A DNA stretch of 64,000 bases from Bacteroidota bacterium. Lineage in GTDB: Bacteria; Bacteroidota; Bacteroidia; B-17B0; Aurantibacillaceae. The notes under the pieces were generated by a model. The model was not told the origin of the DNA. It was given only the letters and a program-made list of their open reading frames with translations, and did not search any database. Position 1 is the first letter of the stretch. Each line of letters starts with the position of its first letter. The translations under genes were made by a program, and so were the position numbers. Shown here piece after piece: positions 50,782 through 59,444 of this stretch. Where the stretch lies: contig JAFDYI010000022.1 in NCBI GenBank assembly GCA_018267475.1, forward strand, positions 62,001 through 126,000, written 5' to 3'.

Positions 50782-51651
50782 ATGAATTATCTTGTAAAAT
50801 ATTTTTTTTTAAACAGGCGCGAGCGTAACGCCTTTATTGCAGTAGTTTCTTTACTTTTTGTTCTTGTCGGGATAAAAATTTTTATTTTATATTTATACAC
50901 TCCAAAGGCCGATGCCGTTTGGGTAGCTGATATAGAAAAAACAGCACAAATACTCATAGAAAACCAGCCAAATAAAGAAGGCAAAAACCGCCTGCCCCTC
51001 TCGGCAAAAAAAGATTCTGTATTTTTTTTCAACCCTAATAATATAACTAAAGAACAAGCGCAACAACTTGGTTTTACTGAAAAGCAAGCGCAAACTTTTA
51101 TTAATTATAGAAACAAGGGAGCTGTTTTTTACGACGCACAAAGTTTAAAAAAATTGTATTTTATGAACGAGGTACTCTACGCCAAGTTAGCCCCGTATGT
51201 GTTAATTGATGCAAAAAAAATATCGTATAAAAAAGAAACAAAAAAAGAAATTCAGCAAGTAAAAATAGAAATTAATACAGCTGATAGTACCGAGTGGATG
51301 CAACTACGAGGCATTAAACAAGGACGCGCACGCCTCATCATAAAATACCGAAACGCCTTAGGAGGTTTTTATACTATAGAGCAATTAAAAGAAGTATATT
51401 CTTTTAATGATAGCCTATACAATTCCATAAAAGAATACCTAACCTGCGACACCTCTAAAATAACAAAATTACCTGTAAATAGCATAGAATTTAAGGCGAT
51501 GCTAAAACACCCATACATAAAATACGAAGGCACTAAATGTATTTTTGCTTTAAAAAGAAATAAAAAAATAATTGCCAAAGACGTAATAAACTCTTCCTGC
51601 TTTAGCAGAGAACACCTTGAAAAAGTGTTGAGATATTTAAACTTTGAATGA
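50782..51651 (+). CDS. Membrane-anchored helix-hairpin-helix (ComEA-like) domain protein
   Basis: A 289-residue protein. One N-terminal membrane segment (about 17-37) is followed by a linker and repeated helix-hairpin-helix units (PNNITKEQAQQLGFTEKQAQTF, then NTADSTEWMQLRGIKQGRARLIIKYR, then a third partial one), with the Gly of the hairpins present (LRGIKQGRA). HhH units bind DNA without sequence preference; ComEA-like proteins bind incoming DNA in natural transformation. This role is possible here but not shown, since no other competence gene is in the window. It follows the M16 gene by 8 bases and overlaps tadA's upstream frame, so they are co-transcribed. Confidence 0.85.
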   Translation: MNYLVKYFFLNRRERNAFIAVVSLLFVLVGIKIFILYLYTPKADAVWVADIEKTAQILIENQPNKEGKNRLPLSAKKDSVFFFNPNNITKEQAQQLGFTEKQAQTFINYRNKGAVFYDAQSLKKLYFMNEVLYAKLAPYVLIDAKKISYKKETKKEIQQVKIEINTADSTEWMQLRGIKQGRARLIIKYRNALGGFYTIEQLKEVYSFNDSLYNSIKEYLTCDTSKITKLPVNSIEFKAMLKHPYIKYEGTKCIFALKRNKKIIAKDVINSSCFSREHLEKVLRYLNFE

Positions 51652-51665
51652 TTTTTTATATAGGT

Positions 51666-52109
51666 ATGGAACTTTTTTCAGACGAGCACTTTATGAACGA
51701 AGCTTTGAAAGAAGCGCACAAAGCCTATGATGTAGATGAAGTGCCGGTGGGTGCCATAATAGTGCATAACAATAAAATAATAGCAAAAGCGCACAACCTT
51801 ACCGAATGTCTTAATGATGTTACCGCCCATGCCGAAATGCAAGCCATTACAGCCGCAGCCAACCATATAGGTGGGAAATACCTGAACGAATGTGTGCTGT
51901 ATGTTACCTTAGAACCCTGCCCTATGTGCGCAGGGGCTTTAGGATGGAGCCAGATAAGCAAAGTAGTGTATGGAGCACCTGACCTTAAAAAAGGATTTAG
52001 TCGTATTAAACCAAGTTTGCTGCACCCCAAAACACGCGTGTTTAACCAAGTATTAGAACAAGAATGCAGCACCTTGCTCAAAACATTTTTTAAAAAGAAA
52101 AGGGAATAA
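51666..52109 (+). CDS. tadA: tRNA adenosine(34) deaminase TadA-like nucleoside deaminase
   Basis: A 147-residue cytidine deaminase-fold enzyme that turns adenosine 34 of tRNA-Arg into inosine. The zinc site is His55-Ala-Glu57 (AHAEMQ) and Pro-Cys85-x-x-Cys88 (EPCPMC). Substrate-contacting features include the N-terminal helix and the PVGAIIV strand. The ATG at 51666 gives the family start; a start at 51648 adds 6 residues and would overlap the preceding gene. The last residues are basic (LKTFFKKKRE). The methyltransferase gene begins 4 bases later. Confidence 0.93.
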   Translation: MELFSDEHFMNEALKEAHKAYDVDEVPVGAIIVHNNKIIAKAHNLTECLNDVTAHAEMQAITAAANHIGGKYLNECVLYVTLEPCPMCAGALGWSQISKVVYGAPDLKKGFSRIKPSLLHPKTRVFNQVLEQECSTLLKTFFKKKRE

Positions 52110-52113
52110 ACAA

Positions 52114-52866
52114 ATGGATAAAAAATCGGAAGAGGCTTACCACCAAATAGAAGAGTGGAACTGGTGGTTTGTATCGCGCAGAAAAGCTATTATAAACATG
52201 CTCAAAGAGGTGCCAAAAGAGGCGCGTATTTTGGACATTGGCTGTGCAGGAGGCCCTCTCTTACAAACATTGAAAGAAGTAGGATACCGTAATGTGTGCG
52301 GAGCTGATTTTAGTCCGGAGGCTGTTGCTAAATGCGTCAAAAGAGGTTTAGAAGCTTATGAAATGGACGCGCAAAACCTCACTTTTGAAGCCAATTCTTT
52401 TGATGTGCTTATTGCTTCCGACAACTTAGAGCATTTGCAACACGACACGCAAGCGCTTGATAGCTGGTTTCGTGTTTTAAAACCCGGAGGAAAACTCATT
52501 GTATTTGTGCCTGCGTACCTGTTTTTATGGAGCGAGCAAGATGTGGTAAACCATCATTATCGCCGCTACACTAAAAATGAATTGAAAACGAAAGTACAGC
52601 AAGCCGGTTTTTATGTACAGCGTAGCGGGTACTGGAACTTCCTGTTGTTTTTTCCTACCTCCGCATTTAGAATGCTACAACAAATAAAAAATAAAATAGC
52701 CCCTTCAAATAAGCCCTCTCAAAAAAATCAGTTAGAAGGGTTTAATCCGGTGAGCAATCGTTTGCTTATTTTTTGGCTTTCATTAGAAAACAGTTGGTTC
52801 AAAAAAAATGCTTTTCCCTTTGGGGTAAGTGCTTTTGCAGAAGCTAAAAAACCCTCAAACAAGTAA
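52114..52866 (+). CDS. Class I SAM-dependent methyltransferase
   Basis: A 250-residue soluble methylase. Motif I is LDIGCAGGPLL (about residues 40-50), followed by the acidic loop GADFSPEAV and VLKPGGKLIV (motif III-like, about 122-131). The N-terminal WNWWFVSRRKAI and the last Trp-rich region suggest a lipid- or quinone-like substrate, but there is no firm specificity. It is the last gene of the cluster that begins at grpE or earlier. A possible long-loop terminator overlaps its end. Confidence 0.9.
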   Translation: MDKKSEEAYHQIEEWNWWFVSRRKAIINMLKEVPKEARILDIGCAGGPLLQTLKEVGYRNVCGADFSPEAVAKCVKRGLEAYEMDAQNLTFEANSFDVLIASDNLEHLQHDTQALDSWFRVLKPGGKLIVFVPAYLFLWSEQDVVNHHYRRYTKNELKTKVQQAGFYVQRSGYWNFLLFFPTSAFRMLQQIKNKIAPSNKPSQKNQLEGFNPVSNRLLIFWLSLENSWFKKNAFPFGVSAFAEAKKPSNK

Positions 52867-52897
52867 AGAATAAATCCATACCGATTGGAGGGTTTTT
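52849..52897 (+). terminator. Possible long-loop terminator at the end of the methyltransferase gene
   Basis: AAACCCTC and GAGGGTTTT can pair with about 27 bases between; a T-run follows. The stem starts inside the stop-codon region. Weak because of the long loop. Confidence 0.3.
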
Positions 52898-52914
52898 TGA
52901 AAAAAAAAAGGAGT

Positions 52915-54945
52915 TTACTGTTTCATAAACTTAGTGTAAGAACCTTGCAGCATCACCGTATATATACCCGATGCGTAATTGCTAACATCTATTTGAGTAC
53001 TTGTGTTTTTTACCTGCAATACATCTACCACTTGCCCTAATGAGTTGTATAGAGTAACAAGTCCTAACTCAGAGGCTGCTTGTATGGTTATTTGGTTAGT
53101 AGCAGGGCTTGGGTACACTATGAGTTGCACGCTGTTTGCTGCCACTGAGGCAATGCCGGTACAAGCATCTACCGCAATGCTTACGGTAGCGGTGCTGCTA
53201 CAACCTGTAGTGGTATTGGTGTAGCTATATGCAGGGGTAAAAGTACCTGTAGTAGCGCCGGGCGTAAAGGTGTTGCTACTTACTTGGGCGCCGCTATACG
53301 TACCTCCCGCTGGGCTCCCTGTTAATGTGATAGGAGTTCCGTTTACACACACACTAGAAGAAGATGCCGTTATACTAACCGTAGGAGAAGCTGTAACGTT
53401 AACGGATACAGTAGCGGTATTCGTGCAGCCCACTGTACTGCTACCTATTACGGTATAAGTAGCGCTTACAGTAGGTGTTATGCTGATGCTAGCCGTAGTA
53501 GCCGATGTACTCCACGTATAGGTGCTGGCACCTCCTGCCATAAGCATATCGCTGCTGCCTGCACACACACTGCCCGACATAGCAGAGGCTGTTACGGTAG
53601 GCGTAGCGCCAACGGTAATGCTTATTTTAGTAGTATCTGAATAACAGCCCAGCGTGTTGGTGCCTATCACCTCATACGTAGTATTAACGGTAGGTGTTAT
53701 GCTGATGCTGGCTGTAGTAGCCGTAGTACCCCATGTATAAGTGTTGGCGCCACTTGCTGTAAGAGTGGCGGTGTTACCTATACACACATTATTGCTTGTA
53801 GCAGAAATGGTTACTGTAACCGGGGCACTGTTTAATAAAATGAGTGCGGTATTGACTCCGTTATTAACAGTGGCTAAATCCGGCCTTCCATCTCCATTAA
53901 AATCGGCGGTATAAATCATTTTTTGGGTACTTCCTGCTGTGTATGTAGGAGCATCGGTAAGGAATGTGCCTATTCCCGTGTTTAATAATACGGAAATAGT
54001 ATTATCTGTAGAGTTTGCTACCCCTAAATCTACTTTCCCGTCGCCATTAAAATCATTTGCGCAAACAGATATTGGGCCATTTCCTGTTGTATAAGGTGTC
54101 GCTGAATAAAATGTGCCTACGCCTGCATTAAGTAGCACCACAATATCATTATCCCCTTGATTGGACACAGCCAAATCCAGTTTGCCATCGTTATTAAAGT
54201 CTGCTGAACAAACAAAGGAAGGACTAGCCCCTACATTAGTGCTGATTGTATAACTATTAGCTGGATAAAAAGTGCCTGCTGCTGCATTTAATAAAACAGA
54301 TATACTAAGTTCGCCACCATTAGTTACTACTAAATCAGGTTTAGCATCTCCGTTCACATCTGTGGCGCATATACAAGTAGGACTATATCCTACTGTATAA
54401 GTGGGAGCTGTAGGAAAAGTGCCTGTACCCGAATTTAATAGCACCGAAACGGTATTATCCACAAAATTAGTTACCGCTAAATCAGGAATTCCATCTTCAT
54501 TGAAATCAGCAGAGCAAATAGTAGTAGGATTGCTTCCTACAGTATAATTGTGAGGTGTAGAAAAAAGACCAGTCCCTGATCCAAACAATACTGCTATATC
54601 ATTAGTAATATAATTAGCCGTTGCTAAGTCAGGTTTCCCGTCTCCATTAAAATCAGCCGCACAAACCGCCGTAGGACCATTGCTTACCGTATAACTGGCA
54701 GTAGTAGAAAAAGTACCTATTCCTGAACCAAACAAAACGGATACATCATTTGTAGTAATATTAGCCGTTGCTAAGTCGAGCTTCCCGTCCCCATTAAAAT
54801 CAGCTGAGCAAATATAGGATGGAGTTTGACCTACCGAATAGAAAACAGCTGGCGTAACGAAGCAAGGCGGCGGCCCAAACTGAGCTAAAACGCTTGTGCC
54901 GCATAAAGCCAGCGCAGCTAAAAAGGTTGTACGGTTTTTTTTCAT
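52915..54945 (-). CDS. T9SS type A protein with seven FG-GAP/VCBS repeats
   Basis: A 676-residue exported protein. A signal peptide (about 1-21, ending GTSVLAQ) is followed by seven repeats of about 50 residues with the calcium-loop type DFNGDGKLDLA (seen as SADFNGDGKLDL, AADFNGDGKPDL, SADFNEDGIPDL, ATDVNGDAKPDL, SADFNNDGKLDL, ANDFNGDGKVDL, TADFNGDGRPDL), enough for a seven-bladed propeller. Two or three Ig-like repeats (CIGNTATLTASGANTYTW) and a type A T9SS tail (IVYPSPATNQITIQAA, NYASGIYTVMLQG) follow. The protein is probably surface-bound and calcium-stabilised. It converges on the methyltransferase gene. Confidence 0.92.
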   Translation of the reverse strand: MKKNRTTFLAALALCGTSVLAQFGPPPCFVTPAVFYSVGQTPSYICSADFNGDGKLDLATANITTNDVSVLFGSGIGTFSTTASYTVSNGPTAVCAADFNGDGKPDLATANYITNDIAVLFGSGTGLFSTPHNYTVGSNPTTICSADFNEDGIPDLAVTNFVDNTVSVLLNSGTGTFPTAPTYTVGYSPTCICATDVNGDAKPDLVVTNGGELSISVLLNAAAGTFYPANSYTISTNVGASPSFVCSADFNNDGKLDLAVSNQGDNDIVVLLNAGVGTFYSATPYTTGNGPISVCANDFNGDGKVDLGVANSTDNTISVLLNTGIGTFLTDAPTYTAGSTQKMIYTADFNGDGRPDLATVNNGVNTALILLNSAPVTVTISATSNNVCIGNTATLTASGANTYTWGTTATTASISITPTVNTTYEVIGTNTLGCYSDTTKISITVGATPTVTASAMSGSVCAGSSDMLMAGGASTYTWSTSATTASISITPTVSATYTVIGSSTVGCTNTATVSVNVTASPTVSITASSSSVCVNGTPITLTGSPAGGTYSGAQVSSNTFTPGATTGTFTPAYSYTNTTTGCSSTATVSIAVDACTGIASVAANSVQLIVYPSPATNQITIQAASELGLVTLYNSLGQVVDVLQVKNTSTQIDVSNYASGIYTVMLQGSYTKFMKQ

Positions 54946-55063
54946 ATCAAATGTATTTTATTGAAGCGAAGCTATTTTAAAAAAGCAAGAAAAACAAACG
55001 CAGGCAGTTAATATTTGTTAAACGATCGTTGCTTATGGGTAAAGATTTGTTTTTTGCGGATGT

Positions 55064-56551
55064 TTATTCGTAGGTGCTGATAGAACTGATGGGGGTGCAT
55101 ACTCCGTTTTCGCAGGTGTAGCACTGTAGTTTATCTTTAAAAATAGCCGGCTTGTATATAGATTTTCCTAAAAGCATGCGCAAACATTCTTGTATGCCTT
55201 CTATAATACTGGGGTGGGGGTGCATCATATCGGCTAATTCTCTAATACCTTGGCTGGTGTGTATTAAATAAGCTACTGCCTGTATGGCGCTGCTGGCATG
55301 CTCGCCAACGGCTCGCATACCTAAAATACGCATGCCGTTATCGTTTGTTACCAATATCTTAAAAAAGCCTTTTGTTTTTCGCATAGCTATGGCGCGGGCA
55401 TTCACGCTGTAATCTAGCTTCACTACTTTTACCGGTATGTTTTTTTGACGCACCTCTTGCTCGCTCATGCCCACGGCTCCTACCTCGGGGTTTAAAAACA
55501 TGATAGTAGAGATATTTTGATACGATATGGGTTTTATGGCAGGTCCAAACATGCGCACTACGGCGTGTCGCGCTTCGCGCTCGCCCACGCTTACAAGGGC
55601 TATGCCTCCGGTAACATCACCAGCTACATATATATTGCTGATGTTGGTCTGCGTATCATCATGGTAAATAAATCCACGTTCGGTAAGGTTAATGCCTATG
55701 TTTTCAATGCCTATGTTTTCAATGTTAGGAACGCGCCCTACAGCTATTAAGGCCTTCTCTACTGATATAATTTCCTTTTCTCCGTTTTTATAATTAAGCT
55801 CGTATTCTACCTTTCCATTTTTAAGTTCCATGCGCTCTAAAGAGGAGTTGTGATGCACTACTACTCCGTTGCGCTCTAAATTATGCGTAACGGTTTCAGA
55901 AATGTCTTCATCTTCAAAAGGCAGTATCCGGTTTGCTTTATCTATAATATAGACTTTAGTTTTTCCGAAGTTAGAAAAAATAGTAGCAAACTCGCAACCA
56001 ATAACTCCGGCACCCAATATCACCATGCTTTTGGGAAAGTCTTGAATGTTTCTAATCCCATCACTGGTAAGAATGGTTTTTTCATCCACCGAAATAGAAG
56101 GCAGGTAGCGCGGGCGACTACCGGTGGCAATCAATATATTTTCTGCATAAACAAGATGTGTAGTGCCGTCTCCTTTTTTTATTTCAACCGTATTTTTATC
56201 TATTATTCGAGCATCTCCTTTTTCATAATGAAAAAACTTGGAACCCAAAGCCGACTGCAACATGCCTGCGTGCAAAGTCATTTGCGTTTTACGTTCAAAA
56301 ACGGCTTCGCGTACATTACGAACAATATCTTCAAAAGGAATTTCGTAAGTAGGAATGGTTTCTCTTATAGCAGCCACGCGCATAGAGTGTTCCCAAAGGG
56401 TTTTGGAACTCAACACCCCGTCAAATAAGCCGGCGCCTCCCAATCGTTTTTTTTCAATGAGCAGTACTTTTTTTCTAAAATCAACGGCACGCATGGCTCC
56501 GGCATAGCCGGCAGGCCCTCCTCCTATAACTACTAAATCAAAATGCTCCAT
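55064..56551 (-). CDS. Dihydrolipoamide dehydrogenase-like flavoprotein lacking the redox cysteines
   Basis: A 495-residue FAD- and NAD(P)-binding oxidoreductase of the Lpd/mercuric reductase class. The FAD motif is GGGPAGYAG (10-18), the NAD motif is GAGVIGCEFA, and the FAD ribose-binding region is YVAGDVTGG. The C-terminal dimerisation domain has HPHPSIIEG, the His-Glu pair of Lpd. But the redox site CLNVGC is replaced by GLFDGV at residues 41-46: both cysteines are missing. A Cys-rich tail (CYTCENGVC) is found at the end. So it cannot use the normal disulfide; a transhydrogenase-like or other electron role is possible. TTG at 56566 is rejected as start, since a -7 box lies over it. Confidence 0.87.
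   Translation of the reverse strand: MEHFDLVVIGGGPAGYAGAMRAVDFRKKVLLIEKKRLGGAGLFDGVLSSKTLWEHSMRVAAIRETIPTYEIPFEDIVRNVREAVFERKTQMTLHAGMLQSALGSKFFHYEKGDARIIDKNTVEIKKGDGTTHLVYAENILIATGSRPRYLPSISVDEKTILTSDGIRNIQDFPKSMVILGAGVIGCEFATIFSNFGKTKVYIIDKANRILPFEDEDISETVTHNLERNGVVVHHNSSLERMELKNGKVEYELNYKNGEKEIISVEKALIAVGRVPNIENIGIENIGINLTERGFIYHDDTQTNISNIYVAGDVTGGIALVSVGEREARHAVVRMFGPAIKPISYQNISTIMFLNPEVGAVGMSEQEVRQKNIPVKVVKLDYSVNARAIAMRKTKGFFKILVTNDNGMRILGMRAVGEHASSAIQAVAYLIHTSQGIRELADMMHPHPSIIEGIQECLRMLLGKSIYKPAIFKDKLQCYTCENGVCTPISSISTYE
55691..55720. repeat. 15-bp exact tandem duplication within the flavoprotein gene
   Basis: AATGCCTATGTTTTC occurs twice in a row. In protein this is the repeat ENIGI-ENIGI. 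It keeps the frame and lies in a loop between the NAD domain and the FAD ribose region. Confidence 0.9.
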
Positions 56552-56563
56552 ACAATATGGGCG

Positions 56564-56571
56564 CAAAAATA
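56564..56571 (-). promoter_or_regulatory. -7 element for the flavoprotein gene
   Basis: TATTTTTG on the minus strand, 12 bases before the ATG at 56551. This supports that ATG as the start. Confidence 0.45.
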
Positions 56572-56663
56572 TAAAAAAAGCGTTTTAAACAGCGCCTATT
56601 TGTGCTTATATTTTAGAATAAAATATTTTGAAAAACGTTTAAGGAAGGTAGAATGCCTGTTTT

Positions 56664-58208
56664 TTACAAAGGGATGTTTCCGTGCTTTTTCTTAGGGAGT
56701 TTATCGGCTTTGTTTTCTAGCATTTTAAAGGCTTTTATCAATTTTTCGCGAGTTTGTTCGGGTTTTATAACTTCATCAATAAAGCCCCTTTCGGCAGCAC
56801 GGTACGGGTTGGCAAACATAGCTTGATACTCGGCTTCTTTTTCTTTCCATTTAGCTTCTTTATCTTTTGCTTGGGCTATTTCTCCTTTAAAAATAATTTC
56901 AGCTGCACCTTTAGCCCCCATCACTGCAATTTCGGCTGAAGGCCATGCGTAATTCATATCGGCTCCAATGTGTTTGCTGTTCATTACATCATAGGCACCT
57001 CCATAGGCCTTACGCGTAATAACGGTAATGCGCGGCACGGTAGCTTCGCTAAAGGCATACAACAGTTTAGCACCGTTGGTAATAATGGCATTCCACTCTT
57101 GGTCGGTGCCGGGTAAAAAGCCCGGAACATCTTCAAACACTAAAAGAGGGATATTAAAGCTATCGCAAAAACGAACAAAGCGAGCTGCCTTGGTGCTAGC
57201 ATGAATATCCAACACGCCGGCTAACACAGCGGGCTGATTAGCTACAAGGCCTATGCTGCGGCCTGCCAAGCGAGCGAAACCTACTACTATGTTGTCAGCA
57301 AAGTGCTTATGTACTTCTAAAAAACTATCGGCATCAACTGTTCCGTTAATTACTTCTCTGATATCGTAGGGTTGGTTGGCGTTTTGTGGAATAATTTGAT
57401 TTAATTCTTTTCTTATTTCGTTCCCCGAATGTTCATAGGGTAGGGTAGGAGCATCTTCTTCACAGTTTTGTGGTATGTAGCTAAGCAGTTGTTTTATATG
57501 ATTAATACATTCTATCTCATTAGCGCAGGCAAAATGAGTAACTCCGCTTTTGCTGGCGTGCGTCATAGCCCCACCCAATTCTTCGCTGCTTACTTCTTCG
57601 TGGGTTACTGTTTTTACAACATTCGGACCGGTAACAAACATATAGCTGGTATTTTCTACCATTAAAATAAAATCGGTGATGGCAGGGCTGTACACGGCGC
57701 CGCCTGCACAAGGCCCCATAATAGCTGAAAGCTGAGGTACTACCCCGCTGGCACGCACGTTGCGATAAAAAATATCGGCATAGCCGCCCAAAGAAACGAC
57801 ACCTTCTTGTATGCGGGCACCACCGCTATCGTTTAAGCCAATAACGGGAGCTCCGTTTTTCATGGCTAAGTCCATTATTTTACAAATTTTTTCGGCATGG
57901 GTTTCGGATAAAGAGCCTCCAAACACCGTAAAATCTTGCGAAAAAACATATACTAATCGCCCGCCTATGGTGCCATAACCGGTAACTACGCCATCGCCTA
58001 AGTATTTCTCTTTATCTAAGCCAAAATCGTGACTGCGGTGGCTCACCATCATGCCTATTTCTTCAAAGCTGGCATCATCTAGTAAAAAATGAATGCGCTC
58101 GCGGGCAGTAAGCTTGCCCTTTTTATGTTGAGATTCTATGCGTTTTTCACCGCCGCCCAGTTTAGCCTCGGCTATTTTCTCTTCCAACCGTTGTATTTTG
58201 TTTTCCAT
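56664..58208 (-). CDS. Biotin-dependent acyl-CoA carboxylase carboxyltransferase (beta) subunit, propionyl/methylcrotonyl type
   Basis: A 514-residue carboxyltransferase that moves CO2 from carboxybiotin onto an acyl-CoA (likely propionyl-CoA, giving methylmalonyl-CoA). Visible are the N-terminal and C-terminal crotonase-like halves: [60 protein letters not shown], then [16 protein letters not shown] and [10 protein letters not shown]. The oxyanion-hole Gly-rich loops GGGSL-type ([12 protein letters not shown]) and GPCAGG are intact. A decarboxylase subunit of the same family is an alternative. No biotin carboxylase or biotin carrier gene is nearby. Confidence 0.93.
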   Translation of the reverse strand: MENKIQRLEEKIAEAKLGGGEKRIESQHKKGKLTARERIHFLLDDASFEEIGMMVSHRSHDFGLDKEKYLGDGVVTGYGTIGGRLVYVFSQDFTVFGGSLSETHAEKICKIMDLAMKNGAPVIGLNDSGGARIQEGVVSLGGYADIFYRNVRASGVVPQLSAIMGPCAGGAVYSPAITDFILMVENTSYMFVTGPNVVKTVTHEEVSSEELGGAMTHASKSGVTHFACANEIECINHIKQLLSYIPQNCEEDAPTLPYEHSGNEIRKELNQIIPQNANQPYDIREVINGTVDADSFLEVHKHFADNIVVGFARLAGRSIGLVANQPAVLAGVLDIHASTKAARFVRFCDSFNIPLLVFEDVPGFLPGTDQEWNAIITNGAKLLYAFSEATVPRITVITRKAYGGAYDVMNSKHIGADMNYAWPSAEIAVMGAKGAAEIIFKGEIAQAKDKEAKWKEKEAEYQAMFANPYRAAERGFIDEVIKPEQTREKLIKAFKMLENKADKLPKKKHGNIPL

Positions 58209-58227
58209 GCGCTCTATTTAGTAGCGG

Positions 58228-58235
58228 CAAATATA
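58228..58235 (-). promoter_or_regulatory. -7 element for the carboxylase gene
   Basis: TATATTTG on the minus strand, 19 bases before the ATG at 58208. No clear -33. The rest of the gap to the tRNA terminator (58236-58435) holds nothing I can recognise. Confidence 0.4.
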
Positions 58236-58435
58236 TTGATTATTGTGTATTTGGAAGTATGTAGATTAAAATAGATAGCGCCATCAGTTTGTTCCCGTGT
58301 TATCCGGCTGCGGAAACTAAACCGTAATGAAGCATTACTTGTTTTAATTTTTGCAAGCCCGGAGGAACTCTTGTGTTTATTATTTCGGCAATGTTTTTAA
58401 AGTATTCAGAAAGCATTAAGTCCGGAGTGTAGTAG

Positions 58436-58467
58436 CAAAGAAAAAACCCCTGCTTTACAGGGGTTTT
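58436..58467 (-). terminator. Intrinsic terminator after tRNA-Gln
   Basis: AAAACCCCTG and CAGGGGTTTT form a perfect 10-bp stem with a 5-base loop; on the minus strand TTTTTTC follows. Confidence 0.9.
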
Positions 58468-58489
58468 ACAACCATTTTTTGATTTTCGT

Positions 58490-58561
58490 TGTCCGACCAG
58501 GGGTCGAACCTGGACTCTTCTGAACCAAAATCAGACGTGTTGCCAGTTACACCATCGGACA
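58490..58561 (-). tRNA. tRNA-Gln (anticodon TTG)
   Basis: A 72-base cloverleaf. The acceptor stem TGTCCGA pairs with TCGGACA; a D-arm stem GTGT/ACAC, an anticodon stem TCTGA/TCAGA with loop TTTTGGT (anticodon TTG at positions 34-36), and a T-arm CCAGG-TTCGACC-CCTGG are all present. No CCA is encoded. The tRNA reads glutamine CAA. Confidence 0.95.
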
Positions 58562-58654
58562 ATCGGGCTGCAAATGTACACTTTTTTTTTTAGTACAAAA
58601 TTTTTATCTAAAAATTACTTTACCAAGCTTTATCGCTACCTTAGCCCGCCCGAA

Positions 58655-59380
58655 ATGATTCTTCGCTCCGAAAAAATAACAAAACGCTACAAAAGCCGCA
58701 CGGTTGCCAAAGAGGTAAGTGTGCAGGTACAACAAGGCGAAATTGTAGGTTTGCTAGGGCCTAATGGAGCAGGAAAAACAACCTCTTTTTATATGATTGT
58801 GGGTATGATAAAGCCCAACAGTGGAAAAATTTTTTTGGATAATACGGATATCACGACCTTTCCAATGTACAAAAGAGCGCAAATGGGTATAGGTTATTTA
58901 CCGCAAGAAGCTTCGGTATTTCGTAAGTTAAGCATAGAAGATAATTTACGTGCTGTACTTGAAATGACCAAATTATCCAAGCAAGAACAAGAAGAAAAAT
59001 TAGAACAGCTTATCGCGGAGTTTAACCTTAATCATGTGCGAAAAAATTTAGGCGACCAACTTAGTGGAGGCGAGCGTCGCCGAACAGAAATAGCACGCTG
59101 CTTGGCTACGAATCCAAAATTTATTTTACTTGATGAGCCCTTTGCCGGGGTAGATCCTATTGCTGTTGAAGATATACAGCAAGTGGTGCGCAAGCTAAAA
59201 GATAAAAATATCGGCATTTTAATTACCGATCACAATGTGCACGAAACATTAAGCATTACCGATAGGGCGTATCTGCTTTTTGAAGGAAGCGTTATCAAGC
59301 AAGGTTCTGCCGATGACTTGGCCGGAGATGAGCAAGTGCGCCGTGTGTACTTAGGGCAAAATTTTGAGCTGAGAAAATAA
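58655..59380 (+). CDS. lptB: LPS export ABC transporter ATP-binding protein LptB
   Basis: A 241-residue ATPase that powers extraction of lipopolysaccharide from the inner membrane with LptFG. Walker A is GPNGAGKT (35-42), the signature LSGGERRR and Walker [14 protein letters not shown] are present, with the H-loop in ITDHNVHET. Length equals that of LptB. An ATG at 58574 adds 27 residues of poor fit and overlaps the tRNA gene's upstream region; the start at 58655 matches the family. A near match to the -7 box (TACCTTAG, 58637-58644) lies just before it. Confidence 0.93.
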   Translation: MILRSEKITKRYKSRTVAKEVSVQVQQGEIVGLLGPNGAGKTTSFYMIVGMIKPNSGKIFLDNTDITTFPMYKRAQMGIGYLPQEASVFRKLSIEDNLRAVLEMTKLSKQEQEEKLEQLIAEFNLNHVRKNLGDQLSGGERRRTEIARCLATNPKFILLDEPFAGVDPIAVEDIQQVVRKLKDKNIGILITDHNVHETLSITDRAYLLFEGSVIKQGSADDLAGDEQVRRVYLGQNFELRK

Positions 59381-59444
59381 CACGAAAAAAGGTTTTTTTT
59401 CTTATGTTGTTTTTCTTGATTAAACTTGCAAACAACTACAAGGT

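Noticed and set aside
54948-54955. TACATTTG box upstream of the FG-GAP gene
   Set aside because: It ends only 3 bases before the ATG, so transcription would start inside the first codons; probably a chance match.
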